Assembly (NCBI GenBank): GCA_946885915.1
Contig: CAMPHF010000004.1
Coordinates: 62,001 to 126,000, forward strand
Reading direction: 5' to 3'
Length of the DNA stretch: 64,000 nucleotides
DNA from: an uncultured Idiomarina sp.
GTDB taxonomy: Bacteria > Pseudomonadota > Gammaproteobacteria > Enterobacterales > Alteromonadaceae
Under the pieces are notes generated by a model that worked only from the letters and a program-made list of their open reading frames with translations, was not told where the DNA came from and did not search any database. The number at the start of each line of letters is the position of its first letter. Position 1 is the first letter of the stretch. Shown here piece after piece: positions 1-8,111 of this stretch. Made by a program: the position numbers and the translations under genes.

Positions 1-247
1 GCAGCAGTTGGTATTGCCGAATGCGTTATGGGCTGAGGCCGAAGTAGCCTATGATATGACTTATGCGGCGGAACCGACCGCGTTCATGCAAAGCGCCAGC
101 TATGCCGGCGTCGCACTGGTGAGCGATGGCTTAGGCATGTTGGTCGAACAGGCTGCGCTTAGTTTCGCTTTATGGCACGATGGGTTAATGCCGCGCACCG
201 CGCCAGTCTTAGCACAACTCAGACAGTTGCTAACCGAGGATGCTTAA
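1..247 (+). CDS. aroE: Shikimate dehydrogenase, C-terminal end (partial)
   Basis: The reading frame is open from the window edge (first full codon at 2) to TAA at 245-247, so only about 81 C-terminal residues are present. AroE reduces 3-dehydroshikimate to shikimate with NADPH in aromatic amino acid synthesis. The fragment carries the family's C-terminal signatures: a YDMTY stretch followed by a variable loop and then [11 protein letters not shown], matching the YDM and NADGLGMLV blocks of E. coli AroE as I remember them. The end is at the usual place for the family. It is followed 5 nt later by the TetR gene on the same strand. Family assignment is confident; the catalytic Lys/Asp region lies outside the window. 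Confidence 0.88.
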   Translation, partial: QQLVLPNALWAEAEVAYDMTYAAEPTAFMQSASYAGVALVSDGLGMLVEQAALSFALWHDGLMPRTAPVLAQLRQLLTEDA

Positions 248-252
248 TCACC

Positions 253-969
253 ATGACCACGCCAACTGAAGCTGCTCAACCGTTAAAGCGGGCGCGCCAG
301 CCAAAGCAAAAAGAGCAGCGACGCGATGCATTTTTACAAGCGGCCCTAGAGCTATTTATTGCGGCCAATGGCCAATTACCAAAAATGGCCGATGTTGCTA
401 CGCGGTGCCAGCTAGCCAAGGGCACTGCCTACATTTACTTCGATACCAAAGAAGAAATGTTTTTAACCTTGCTGGAGCAGCAACAACAAAGCTGGCATCA
501 AAAAATCCAGCGTGAGGTGCGCCGCCCCCAACAGCCCCAAGCCAGCGATGTATGGCAAGCGCTACAAAGCTGGGAAACCGATGCACCGCAGTTGTGGCGC
601 TTAGCGGCTTTGTATCAACCACTATTGGAAACCACTTTAGATAGTAAGTTGGTGCTTGCTTATCGCACCCGGTCGGGGCAGTTATTTCGACAAACTGCGG
701 ACAAAATTCGTGAGGCCCTGCAATTACCCGTGGGGCAATCGGCGCTACCCACGCTTATGCAAAGCTATGCCGTGATGTTGGGATTATGGCAGCAAAGCCA
801 ATTGCCAGCTGCACTCAGTCGAGTAAGTAATGCCAGTGGTGGGCAAGGGTTGACGGTGCCATTAGCTGCGAGCGGAGAGAAAATTATTGTGCCATTGTGG
901 CAGGCGTTCATTGATGCCAGCGCGCCAGCACCGAAAGCCAAAGGACTAGGCGGGTGGTTTAATCGTTAG
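253..969 (+). CDS. TetR/AcrR family transcriptional regulator
   Basis: A 238-aa cytoplasmic repressor of TetR type. The N-terminal half of the first 70 residues forms the DNA-binding unit: a basic leader rich in K and R, then helix-turn-helix sequence containing MADVATRCQLAKGTAYIYF and the typical KEEMF helix start. The remaining 160 residues are a helical ligand-binding part I cannot assign to a ligand. The frame opens further upstream at 172, inside aroE, but the ATG at 253 is preferred because it removes that overlap and has GAGGA at 236-240. Its stop codon (967-969) overlaps the stop of the opposing gene (966-968). Target genes are unknown; aroE directly upstream is probably only a positional neighbour. 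Confidence 0.85.
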   Translation: MTTPTEAAQPLKRARQPKQKEQRRDAFLQAALELFIAANGQLPKMADVATRCQLAKGTAYIYFDTKEEMFLTLLEQQQQSWHQKIQREVRRPQQPQASDVWQALQSWETDAPQLWRLAALYQPLLETTLDSKLVLAYRTRSGQLFRQTADKIREALQLPVGQSALPTLMQSYAVMLGLWQQSQLPAALSRVSNASGGQGLTVPLAASGEKIIVPLWQAFIDASAPAPKAKGLGGWFNR

Positions 970-1229
970 TCGCGCAGCTGAAGTTCTGGCGACAGGTTGA
1001 TATCACCTTCATGATCAACAGTGGCGAGGTCCTCTCCGCGTTTTACCACCGCCACAGGGCCGCCATCGGTGTTGCGAATAAAAGCTAGCTCATAGCCAAA
1101 TTTCTGTAGTTGATAGACACCAAACTTTTGCTCCATAGATAACCGCTCCCACCATTGATGGGTGTTGAGTTTCACTTGTCGGCGTTCAAATTGGCGCAGT
1201 TGTTCTTGCTCTAACTCACTCAGTGGCAT
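966..1229 (-). CDS. Conserved-looking small hypothetical protein
   Basis: An 87-aa soluble protein that I do not recognise. The start at 1229 (ATG, MPLSELEQEQLR) is preferred over the upstream frame opening at 1283 because GGA lies six bases upstream of it and the extra N-terminal residues look untranslated. The protein has an acidic, Glu/Gln-rich first helix, a WWERLSMEQKFGVYQL segment, and a short beta-rich second half ending near SPELQLRD. There is no signal peptide or membrane segment. It converges on the TetR gene with overlapping stop codons. Upstream of its start lies the long non-coding stretch before polA. Function unknown. Confidence 0.6.
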   Translation of the reverse strand: MPLSELEQEQLRQFERRQVKLNTHQWWERLSMEQKFGVYQLQKFGYELAFIRNTDGGPVAVVKRGEDLATVDHEGDINLSPELQLRD

Positions 1230-1849
1230 GCAGATTCCATTGGCGTTGTCGAAGAATAGTTGAATAGTCAACCAATAAAGCATATCGGCAAAAGCCAGGA
1301 TGCGCCACCTTTACGCTGTCAGTGATTGCGATCAAAAAAGATCATCGTCAGATCATAGGCTTAGCAACAAGCATTGCTAAAGGGTCTAAACAATTAATTA
1401 TTCATAACTAAATAAAACAAAAAACTTGTGATCGAAGACTAGATCGTGGCAAAAGTTGTGTTAATCTACTCGACCGATGTGAGAGAAAAGCGACACGATT
1501 TTCTAAGGTCTTGCTCCCAGCTGTTCACGCCGATTATTGTTACACAAATCGCGCACATCGGTCAGAAAACCGTCTCTTGTCGTTTGGGTTTTCAGCGTAG
1601 TTTCCACAACACGCACAATATAATAAAAATAAGCAGTCAGGGTTCGAGCATTTATATTTACCCTCGTTATTTCAAACACTTAGATGTTTCGCTAGGCTAA
1701 CTCTTTTTTCAAAGACTTGGTCCGCGTAGCTATTTCTTCACAGTATTATCAACAGGTTATCCACATATTGCTGACTGGCGAGAATGCCCGTGGTATGGCA
1801 TGCTTGCGACATTCCTATTGTAGTTTGCTAGCACCGCAGGCGGCCGTTT
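1230..1849. promoter_or_regulatory. 620-nt non-coding region with GATC cluster and DnaA-box-like sites upstream of polA
   Basis: No convincing gene is visible here. Five GATC sites fall within 1330-1445 (at 1330, 1340, 1351, 1430 and 1442), where about 0.5 would be expected by chance, next to an AT-rich run at 1388-1425. Near polA three DnaA-box-like 9-mers lie about one helical turn apart on the + strand: TTCTTCACA (1734-1742), TTATCAACA (1746-1754) and the perfect consensus TTATCCACA (1757-1765). DnaA is reported to stimulate polA expression in E. coli, which fits. A role as replication origin is possible but weaker, since neither dnaA nor mnmG is nearby and the flanking genes do not diverge. 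Confidence 0.45.
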
Positions 1850-4645
1850 ATGAGTCTCAACATTCCTCAAAATCCATTTGTTCTGGTGGATGGATCTTCT
1901 TATTTATTTCGCGCTTATCATGCGCCACCCCATTTAACCAATTCTCGTGGCGAAGCGACTGGCGCAATATACGGCGTGGTGAACATGTTACGAAGTCTGC
2001 TGACCAAGTATCAGCCATCCCATATGGCGGTGGTGTTTGACGCTAAAGGTCCAACATTTCGCAACGACATGTACGCGGAATACAAAGCGCATCGGCCGCC
2101 AATGCCTGATGACCTGCGTAGCCAAATTGAGCCTTTACACAATATTGTTCGCGCACTAGGCCTGCCACTGCTGTGTATTGAGGGGGTTGAGGCCGACGAC
2201 GTGATCGGTACGCTGGCGCGACAAGCTGCAGCAGAGGGCCGATTTACGCTGGTGAGTACCGGCGATAAAGACATGGCTCAGTTAGTGGATGAGCATGTGT
2301 ATCTCATTAATACCATGAGTGGCGATATTTCTGATGCGGCAGCGGTAGAGGCAAAGTTTGGCGTTAAGCCAGCGCAAATTATTGATTATCTCGCCATTAT
2401 GGGTGATAGCTCGGATAACATTCCGGGTTTACCTAAAGCCGGCCCGAAAACCGCGCAAGGGTTACTGCAGGGGCTAGGTTCTATCGATAATATCTATGCT
2501 GATCCTGATGCGGCGGCCAGTTTGTCTTTTCGCGGTGCTAAAACGATTCCCGCCAAGTTGCGAGAATTTGAAGATCAAGTGCGTCTATCACAGCAGCTGG
2601 CGACCATTAAATGCGATGTTGAGTTGCAGCAAACGCCGGCGCAACTGACCATTGAACCAGCAGATGTGGAAACCTTAAAAGCGCTTTACGGCCAGTGCGA
2701 GTTTCGCAGCTGGCTTGGTGAATTAATGAAGCAAGGCGCCGCGAGCGACCGCGCGCAGATGCCTGCGGCCGAGGCTGCAGCGCGAGTAGAGAGCTTGCAC
2801 GAAACCGCTGCCGGCGCTACTGAGTTTGATCGCAGTGGTTACCGCGCTATTACTGATAAAGCTGAGTTTGCGCAGTACCTTGAACAGCTCGCGGGCAGTG
2901 AGTGGGTGGCCTTCGACACTGAAACCACTAGCTTAAATTACATGGAAGCCGAGCTCGTCGGCTTGTCGTTTGCCACGGCGCCGCAGCAGGCCGTCTATAT
3001 TCCGGTGGGGCATAATTATCCGGGTGCACCAGAGCAGCTCGATCGAGCATGGGTGTTAGCGCAGCTAAAACCCTTATTAGAAGGTAACAAACCCCAAAAA
3101 GTTGGACAGAACCTAAAATACGATGCGCATATATTGCGCCGCTACGATATTCGTCTCGGTGGGATTAAAAGCGACACCATGCTGGCTTCCTATGTGTATA
3201 ACAGCAATGGCTCACGCCACGATATGGACACCTTGAGCTTGCAATATTTGCAGCATCAACCGATTGCCTTCACCGATGTGGCAGGCAAAGGTGCTAAGCA
3301 AATTACCTTTAATGATGTGGCATTAGAGCAGGCTACGCCCTATGCCGCTGAAGATGCTGATGTGACCTATCGGTTACACCAAGTGTTGGCGCAGCGGTTG
3401 CGTGAGGCGCCAGGCTTGGAGCGCGTGCTATATGAGTTAGAAGTGCCCCTGCTGAGCGTGTTGTGCGATATGGAGCAGCGGGGGGTACAAATTAACGCGC
3501 AGCTGCTGGGCAAGCAAAGCCATGAGCTGGCGATGAAATTGCAGCAGCTTGAGCAAAAGGCCTACGAAATTGCCGGAGAGACCTTTAATTTAGGCTCTCC
3601 CAAGCAGCTTCAAACTATTTTGTTTGAAAAATTGCAAATACCGGTCGTGAAGAAAACACCGAAAGGCGCACCTTCCACTGCGGAAGAGGTACTGCAAGAG
3701 TTAGCGCTTGATTATCCGTTACCCGCGGTGATCATGGAGCATCGAGGTTTATCCAAACTAAAATCGACCTACACCGACAAGCTGCCGAAGATGGTGAATC
3801 CGCGTACCCATCGTATTCATACCTCTTATCAGCAAGCGGTGGCTGCGACCGGGCGATTGTCTTCCACGGAACCCAATTTACAGAATATACCGATCCGAAC
3901 CGAAGAAGGACGGCGGGTACGCCAAGCATTTACAGCGCCTGAGGGGTATCAGATTCTAGCGATCGACTACAGTCAGATTGAACTACGGATCATGGCGCAT
4001 TTGTCCGGTGATAAGCAGTTGCTAGATGCGTTCGCTAAGGGCCGTGATATCCACAAAGCCACGGCCAGTGAGGTATTTGGCGTGGCACTAGACGAGGTGA
4101 CATCCGACCAACGGCGTTCCGCCAAAGCCGTAAATTTCGGGTTAATTTACGGCATGTCGGCGTTTGGTTTAGCGCGCCAGCTTGATATTCCTCGCCACGA
4201 TGCGCAAACCTACATGGATAAGTACTTCGAGCGGTTCCCCGGAGTGCTTGAATATATGGAGCGAACTCGTCAACAAGCGAAACAGCAAGGCTACGTGGAG
4301 ACCATTTATGGGCGCCGCTTACACTTGCCGGAAATTAATGCACAAAACGGCGCACGTCGTAAAGCGGCGGAACGTGCGGCGATTAACGCGCCTATGCAAG
4401 GTAGTGCCGCCGATATTATTAAGCGCGCAATGCTCGCGGTAGCGGATTGGATACCACAGCATACCCAACCGGGCGATGTGTACATGATCATGCAAGTACA
4501 CGATGAATTGGTGTTTGAGGTGAAAACCGAACAGGGTAAAGCATTGGCTGAGCAGCTTGCTAAAGTCATGGAATCGGCGGCGGAATTGGCGGTGCCATTA
4601 GTGGCGGAAGCGGGGCTTGGCGCGAACTGGGACGAAGCGCATTAA
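1850..4645 (+). CDS. polA: DNA polymerase I
   Basis: A 931-aa three-domain repair and Okazaki-fragment polymerase, close to the 928 aa of E. coli Pol I. Residues 1-290 form the 5'-3' exonuclease (acidic metal-binding motifs such as VEADDVIGTLA and GDSSDNIPG). Residues about 325-530 form the DEDDy proofreading domain (VAFDTETTSL, then AEDADVTYRL). The rest is the family A polymerase: motif A with D706 in AIDYSQIELR, motif B in RRSAKAVNFGLIYG, and motif C with H884-D885 in QVHDELVFEV. All catalytic motifs are intact. Start at ATG 1850 has a GGCGG-like element about 6 nt upstream. It is followed by a candidate small RNA and terminator. The upstream region carries DnaA-box-like sites. Confidence 0.98.
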   Translation: MSLNIPQNPFVLVDGSSYLFRAYHAPPHLTNSRGEATGAIYGVVNMLRSLLTKYQPSHMAVVFDAKGPTFRNDMYAEYKAHRPPMPDDLRSQIEPLHNIVRALGLPLLCIEGVEADDVIGTLARQAAAEGRFTLVSTGDKDMAQLVDEHVYLINTMSGDISDAAAVEAKFGVKPAQIIDYLAIMGDSSDNIPGLPKAGPKTAQGLLQGLGSIDNIYADPDAAASLSFRGAKTIPAKLREFEDQVRLSQQLATIKCDVELQQTPAQLTIEPADVETLKALYGQCEFRSWLGELMKQGAASDRAQMPAAEAAARVESLHETAAGATEFDRSGYRAITDKAEFAQYLEQLAGSEWVAFDTETTSLNYMEAELVGLSFATAPQQAVYIPVGHNYPGAPEQLDRAWVLAQLKPLLEGNKPQKVGQNLKYDAHILRRYDIRLGGIKSDTMLASYVYNSNGSRHDMDTLSLQYLQHQPIAFTDVAGKGAKQITFNDVALEQATPYAAEDADVTYRLHQVLAQRLREAPGLERVLYELEVPLLSVLCDMEQRGVQINAQLLGKQSHELAMKLQQLEQKAYEIAGETFNLGSPKQLQTILFEKLQIPVVKKTPKGAPSTAEEVLQELALDYPLPAVIMEHRGLSKLKSTYTDKLPKMVNPRTHRIHTSYQQAVAATGRLSSTEPNLQNIPIRTEEGRRVRQAFTAPEGYQILAIDYSQIELRIMAHLSGDKQLLDAFAKGRDIHKATASEVFGVALDEVTSDQRRSAKAVNFGLIYGMSAFGLARQLDIPRHDAQTYMDKYFERFPGVLEYMERTRQQAKQQGYVETIYGRRLHLPEINAQNGARRKAAERAAINAPMQGSAADIIKRAMLAVADWIPQHTQPGDVYMIMQVHDELVFEVKTEQGKALAEQLAKVMESAAELAVPLVAEAGLGANWDEAH

Positions 4646-4661
4646 AAAAATTGGATTTTTT

Positions 4662-4692
4662 TTGAACTCTTCAGAATTGCCCGAGTCAGAAT
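4662..4692 (+). promoter_or_regulatory. Possible promoter of the candidate small RNA
   Basis: TTGAAC at 4662-4667 and CAGAAT at 4687-4692 could be -35 and -10 elements, but the 19-nt spacer is long, so the call is tentative. Transcription would start near 4699. Confidence 0.25.
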
Positions 4693-4696
4693 CATT

Positions 4697-4779
4697 GAAA
4701 GGCGTGATAAACCCTTTCGAGAAGTTCTCTCCCTGGATTGTTAGTTATTTCACCCGGTCTTTATGGCCGGGTTTTTTTA
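4697..4779 (+). ncRNA. Candidate small RNA at the Spot 42 (spf) position
   Basis: Between polA and the engB-side genes lies a short structured stretch ending in a strong terminator. This is where spf, encoding Spot 42 RNA, sits in E. coli, and spf has been described in Alteromonadales. Visible elements in order are a GAAAGG/CCTTTC hairpin (4697-4702 with 4713-4718), a small GAGA/TCTC hairpin (4719-4729), a single-stranded CT-rich and AT-rich linker, and the terminator at 4752-4778. I do not see clear primary sequence identity with E. coli Spot 42, so it could instead be only the polA 3' UTR. The DMT gene on the other strand ends 8 nt beyond. Confidence 0.4.
4752..4778 (+). terminator. Rho-independent terminator after polA / candidate sRNA
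   Basis: An 8-bp stem (ACCCGGTC with GGCCGGGT, one G-U pair) closes a 5-nt loop and is followed by seven T on the + strand. The opposite strand lacks a T-tract, so it serves transcripts coming from polA or the candidate sRNA. Confidence 0.85.
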
Positions 4780-4786
4780 TGCGCTG

Positions 4787-5725
4787 CTAGGATTTCGCTT
4801 GCGTGGTATCGCCAGCAGCTAAGCCAGCGGCTTGGCTATTACTGCCGCGCCGATTGGCAAACCATACCCCCACCAAAATACCCGCAAAGCCTACGCCTTG
4901 TTGTACGTAAAATGGTTCGCCATCGGCAATGCCCAATAGCACTGCGACAATTGGAATAAGGTAAGTCACCGAACTGGTGAAGACCGTGTTGGTCTGTTGT
5001 ACCACGGTATTGAAAATAATGAGTGCCGCGGCGGTGCCCACAATTCCCAGCGTCAGGATAGCCCCAAGCGCTAACCAGGCATTGGGTTGCGCCATACTTG
5101 CCCGAATGGGGGTTGCCACGAACAAATACACCAGCGCCGGTGGGGCGACCAAAAATAATGAGACACCGGTAATGGTGAGCGGCCGCAAGTCGGCAATATG
5201 ATGCTTGATCAGGTTTAAATTTAGACCGTAACAAATAGTGGCCAGCACCACTAACAGCGCATAGCTATTGAAGGTAAATTCGCCACTGGCACTGGCGGTG
5301 ACTAACAATAAAGTTCCACCTAAGCCCACGATGACGCCAAGCCATTGTTGCAGACGTGCACCTTGGCGAAAAATGAGGGTACCGAGAATAAGTGTGGCAA
5401 GTGGGGTAAAGGTGTTCAGCACACCGGTAACGCCGCTGGGTAATTCGGTTTGCGCGAAGGCAAACAAAAATGCCGGAATAAAGCTGCCGACCATCCCGAC
5501 GCAAATTAACCGCCACCAATGCTGGCGCTGTACCGTGGCAAACCGGCGCCAAATGAATGGCAATAACACCAAGCCGGCCGAGCCAATCCGAATCGCCGCT
5601 AATTGATCGGGACTAAATGCTAGTAAGCCTTTTTTAATGAGTAAAAATGAACTTCCCCAAATCAGCGCGAGCAAACCCAATAACAGCCATGCACTGCGGG
5701 GAATGGTCGAAGCTTGAGTGTTCAT
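4787..5725 (-). CDS. DMT-superfamily (EamA) transporter
   Basis: A 312-aa inner-membrane protein of the drug/metabolite transporter superfamily, usual length for the 10-helix EamA class with two repeated halves. The first half begins with the typical GLLALIWGSSFLLIKKGL helix and contains PDQLAAIRI; the second half begins near residue 155 and contains SVTYLIPIVAVLLGI, the usual EamA ending. The C-terminal 20 residues are a polar cytoplasmic tail. The substrate cannot be read from sequence; relatives export amino acids or metabolites. Its start lies 10 nt after the engB stop on the same strand, so the two are probably co-transcribed. Confidence 0.88.
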   Translation of the reverse strand: MNTQASTIPRSAWLLLGLLALIWGSSFLLIKKGLLAFSPDQLAAIRIGSAGLVLLPFIWRRFATVQRQHWWRLICVGMVGSFIPAFLFAFAQTELPSGVTGVLNTFTPLATLILGTLIFRQGARLQQWLGVIVGLGGTLLLVTASASGEFTFNSYALLVVLATICYGLNLNLIKHHIADLRPLTITGVSLFLVAPPALVYLFVATPIRASMAQPNAWLALGAILTLGIVGTAAALIIFNTVVQQTNTVFTSSVTYLIPIVAVLLGIADGEPFYVQQGVGFAGILVGVWFANRRGSNSQAAGLAAGDTTQAKS

Positions 5726-5735
5726 GTGGCAAAAC

Positions 5736-6338
5736 TCATGTTGCAGAAAACCACTCAGTCATGATTTCTTCTAACATCGGTAGGCCGAGTTTGGTGAGCG
5801 ATGAAAAGGCTTCTACCCGAATCTCGCCGCCGAATACTAAGGCTGCTTCGCGCGCTTGCAATAATGTTGTTTTGCGGGCGCTGGGCTTTAATTTATCGGC
5901 TTTGGTTAACAACACCAGCACTTTAATCTCGCTCGCGACTGCCCAATGCAGTAGTTCTTGATCGACATCGCGATAAGGGTGGCGAATGTCCATCAGCACC
6001 ACGATGCCTTGGAGCGATTCACGCTTTTCGAGGTATTCACTTAGCGCGCGTTGCCATTTTTCTTTCACCGCCAACGGCACTTTGGCAAAGCCATAACCGG
6101 GCAAGTCGACTAAGCGTTGGCCCGGTGCAACTTCAAAAATATTGATCAATTGCGTGCGCCCTGGCGTTTTACTAGTACGCGCCAAATTGGTTTGGCGGGT
6201 TAAGGTATTTAACGCGCTAGATTTGCCCGCATTGGAGCGGCCTGCAAAGGCGATTTCAACCCCGTCGTCGGCCGGCAATTGGCGGATATCTGGTGCACTG
6301 GTCACAAACTTTGTGGGCTGAAAATTAATAACGGACAC
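5736..6338 (-). CDS. engB: Ribosome biogenesis GTPase EngB (YsxC/YihA)
   Basis: A 200-aa TRAFAC-class GTPase required for assembly of the large ribosomal subunit. Motifs are intact: G1 GRSNAGKSS at residues 33-41, G2 threonine in KTPGRTQ near 58, G3 DLPGYG at 78-83, and G4 TKAD near residue 147. Length and the N-terminal leader ([12 protein letters not shown]) are typical. The linkage with polA is classical in gammaproteobacteria. The gene diverges from cytochrome c4 across a 149-nt shared promoter region and leads into the DMT transporter gene 10 nt downstream. Confidence 0.96.
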   Translation of the reverse strand: MSVINFQPTKFVTSAPDIRQLPADDGVEIAFAGRSNAGKSSALNTLTRQTNLARTSKTPGRTQLINIFEVAPGQRLVDLPGYGFAKVPLAVKEKWQRALSEYLEKRESLQGIVVLMDIRHPYRDVDQELLHWAVASEIKVLVLLTKADKLKPSARKTTLLQAREAALVFGGEIRVEAFSSLTKLGLPMLEEIMTEWFSAT

Positions 6339-6487
6339 AACACTTCCCTACAAACTGATGAAAACGGCAGCATGATACCACCATTAACCATTTAATCCTT
6401 ACTGGTTTTGTGTAAAATAGCGTCTGCTAAGTTTTTTATCGATGCGTACCCTGGTGCGGCGCACCAACTAATACAGAGATATCGAAC

Positions 6488-7111
6488 ATGAAAAAGATTG
6501 CAGTGTTTTTCGGACTCTTCCTTGGCGCAACTCAAATGGTTGCTGCGCAAGGCGACGTAGAAGCCGGTCAGCAGAAAGCACAAGTATGTGCGGCATGCCA
6601 TGGTCCTACCGGTAATTCACCTGCGGATATGTATCCGAAAATTGCAGGTCAGCATGCTGAGTACATCGCTAAACAGCTGCAAGACTATCGCTTGGCGGCA
6701 CAGACCAATGGCGAAGAGGGACGCAACAACCCAATTATGATGGGTCAGGCGGGCGCGTTGTCCGACCAAGACATCGCTGATTTGGCTGCCTATTTCTCTG
6801 CCCAAGACATGGAACTGGGTACTGCACCTGAAGATATTGTTGCTGCGGCTGAGAAATTATACCGCGGTGGCGACCTCTCGCGCGGCATTACCGCTTGTGC
6901 TGCTTGTCATGGTCCGCGCGGCGATGGCATGGGGCTGGCGAAATTCCCGGATATTTCTGGTAACCACACCACGTACATTAAGCAGCAGCTTGAAATGTTC
7001 CGCAGTGGTGAGCGCAATAATGACCCGAATGGCATGATGCGCGACGTTGCGGCTAAGCTTACCGATAAAGACATCGAAATCCTGTCACAGTACCTAAGTG
7101 GTTTGTATTAA
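6488..7111 (+). CDS. Dihaem cytochrome c4
   Basis: A 207-aa periplasmic electron carrier with two class I cytochrome c domains, each attaching haem at CAACH (residues 34-38 and 137-141). Signal peptide: residues 1-20 with KK, a hydrophobic core and AAQ cleavage region. Likely axial methionines lie in NPIMMGQ and NGMMRDVA. Cytochrome c4 passes electrons to terminal oxidases; the neighbourhood polA-engB-c4 is common in Pseudomonas and relatives. The gene has its own terminator at 7141-7170 and a private promoter region shared divergently with engB. Confidence 0.95.
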   Translation: MKKIAVFFGLFLGATQMVAAQGDVEAGQQKAQVCAACHGPTGNSPADMYPKIAGQHAEYIAKQLQDYRLAAQTNGEEGRNNPIMMGQAGALSDQDIADLAAYFSAQDMELGTAPEDIVAAAEKLYRGGDLSRGITACAACHGPRGDGMGLAKFPDISGNHTTYIKQQLEMFRSGERNNDPNGMMRDVAAKLTDKDIEILSQYLSGLY

Positions 7112-7140
7112 TAATGATTTCGAAGAAATTGTAATGAACG

Positions 7141-7170
7141 ATCGAGCGCCTTTGAGCGCTCGATTTGTTT
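7141..7170 (+). terminator. Rho-independent terminator after cytochrome c4
   Basis: A perfect 9-bp stem (ATCGAGCGC, 7141-7149, with GCGCTCGAT, 7156-7164), a 6-nt loop, and a T-rich tail TTGTTTT. It sits 30 nt after the cytochrome c4 stop. Confidence 0.9.
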
Positions 7171-7310
7171 TGGTTATAAAAAAGTTCATTTTTAGATCAA
7201 TAAAATCATTGAATAAATATTTCGTTCACGTACTCTTAACACCACAAAGATTGCGGCAGATAGCCGAGTAGCGCTGAGAAGCGCCATAGCCGTGCAAAGA
7301 TTTATAATCC

Positions 7311-7343
7311 AGGGAAAAATAAAAAGGCCAGGAGGCCAGCCTT
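7311..7343 (-). terminator. Probable terminator on the minus strand
   Basis: Read on the minus strand, AAGGCTGG and CTGGCCTT pair over eight positions (two G-U) around a 4-nt loop, followed by TTTATTTTT. It would end transcripts coming from the small open frame at 7385-7531. Confidence 0.5.
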
Positions 7344-7384
7344 AAAATCAGACAAAAAAATAACAACACAGTCTGATATTTGCG

Positions 7385-7531
7385 CTAAAACATGCTGAAA
7401 TAAGCATACCAAATAATAATAACTATAAAGCTCACGGAAAATAATAATAAAAACACGGAAGAAAGTGACAACCGTTCTCGACTATCGCACGTGCGCTGTG
7501 TGAATGAGAATAAATCAGGCGATGGCAACAT
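7385..7531 (-). CDS. Possible small single-span membrane protein
   Basis: A 48-aa frame (ATG at 7531) that I do not recognise. The first half is polar (PSPDLFSFTQRTCDSRERL); the second half is one long hydrophobic span (SVFLLLFSVSFIVIIIWYA) ending in FSMF, which is what a real single-span small protein looks like. A T-tailed hairpin 42 nt after the stop (7343-7311) supports a minus-strand transcript. Against it, the start codon lies within the hairpin at 7517-7536, which works as a terminator on the + strand, and no clean ribosome site is visible beyond the A-rich GGCG before ATG. AT-rich non-coding DNA can also mimic a membrane span. Confidence 0.3.
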   Translation of the reverse strand: MLPSPDLFSFTQRTCDSRERLSLSSVFLLLFSVSFIVIIIWYAYFSMF

Positions 7532-7541
7532 CGCCTTTTTT
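7517..7541 (+). terminator. Hairpin with GCAA tetraloop and T-tract
   Basis: An 8-bp perfect stem (AGGCGATG with CATCGCCT) closed by a GCAA loop and followed by TTTTT. On the + strand this is a canonical terminator, yet no + strand gene lies within 400 nt upstream other than the already terminated cytochrome c4. It could end a short unannotated RNA in 7171-7516; nothing else is visible in that AT-rich stretch. Confidence 0.65.
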
Positions 7542-7550
7542 ATTGCCTGT

Positions 7551-7579
7551 GCGACAGACCTGCCGAGCAGTGATATAAT
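7551..7579 (+). promoter_or_regulatory. Sigma-70 promoter of yihI
   Basis: GCGACA (7551-7556), a 17-nt spacer and a perfect extended -10, TGATATAAT (7571-7579). Predicted start near 7586, giving a leader of about 33 nt before the ATG at 7619. Confidence 0.7.
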
Positions 7580-7618
7580 TACCCCCAATTTACTCCTCAC
7601 CTTGAGTACCGATCGGAT

Positions 7619-8101
7619 ATGACGCGCAAGAAGAAAACCCGTAAAGGCGGTCCGTTAGCCCTCGCCAAGCCTCAGCAACCGGCATTTGGGGCACCGCCTA
7701 AGCCTACCACCAAGTCAAAGCAAGCGAAGAAGGGTAAACCCCCAGGTAACCGCCATTCAGCTGCGAAGCTTGTTAATCAGCCGGCAGCAAGCCAGTTAGG
7801 CTCGAGCGATCCGCGTCACGGAAGTACGCGTAAGATTACATTAGTTGCACCCAAAGCAACGCTAGCTAGCACAGCAACACCTGCCGCAACCAGTGCCCCT
7901 GCCGCCGAGCTTGATTATGCGGCGTTAGCGGCCGAGCTACACCGGTTACAAGATGATCAGCGGTTGCAGCAGTTACTTGATTTATTAGAGCAAGGCGAGC
8001 CGATTTCGGCGGATGATGCGGATTACGTTGACGCTTGTACCGAACGCTTTGCTGAGCTAGCTGATATTTTGGAATTAGATGTAGACGACGAAGACGAATA
8101 G
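7619..8101 (+). CDS. yihI: Der GTPase-activating protein YihI
   Basis: A 160-aa modulator that stimulates the GTPase Der (EngA) and so tunes 50S ribosome maturation. The N-terminal 65 residues are highly basic and low in complexity (MTRKKKTRKGG, then many K, P and Q), the C-terminal 55 residues are acidic and helical (LDYAALAAELHRLQ ... LELDVDDEDE), which is the hallmark layout of the family. The central Ala/Thr/Pro linker is likely disordered. It follows an extended -10 promoter and is separated by 10 nt from the DUF2489 gene, with which it is conserved in many gammaproteobacteria. Confidence 0.92.
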   Translation: MTRKKKTRKGGPLALAKPQQPAFGAPPKPTTKSKQAKKGKPPGNRHSAAKLVNQPAASQLGSSDPRHGSTRKITLVAPKATLASTATPAATSAPAAELDYAALAAELHRLQDDQRLQQLLDLLEQGEPISADDADYVDACTERFAELADILELDVDDEDE

Positions 8102-8111
8102 GAGTTGCGCA

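Noticed and set aside
1446..1700. 84-aa frame in the gap before polA
   Set aside because: GTG start without ribosome site, no family shape, and it lies in the likely regulatory region.
1300..1849. A definite replication origin (oriC)
   Set aside because: Boxes and GATC sites suggest it, but flanking genes do not diverge and neither dnaA nor mnmG is in the window; kept only as a finding.
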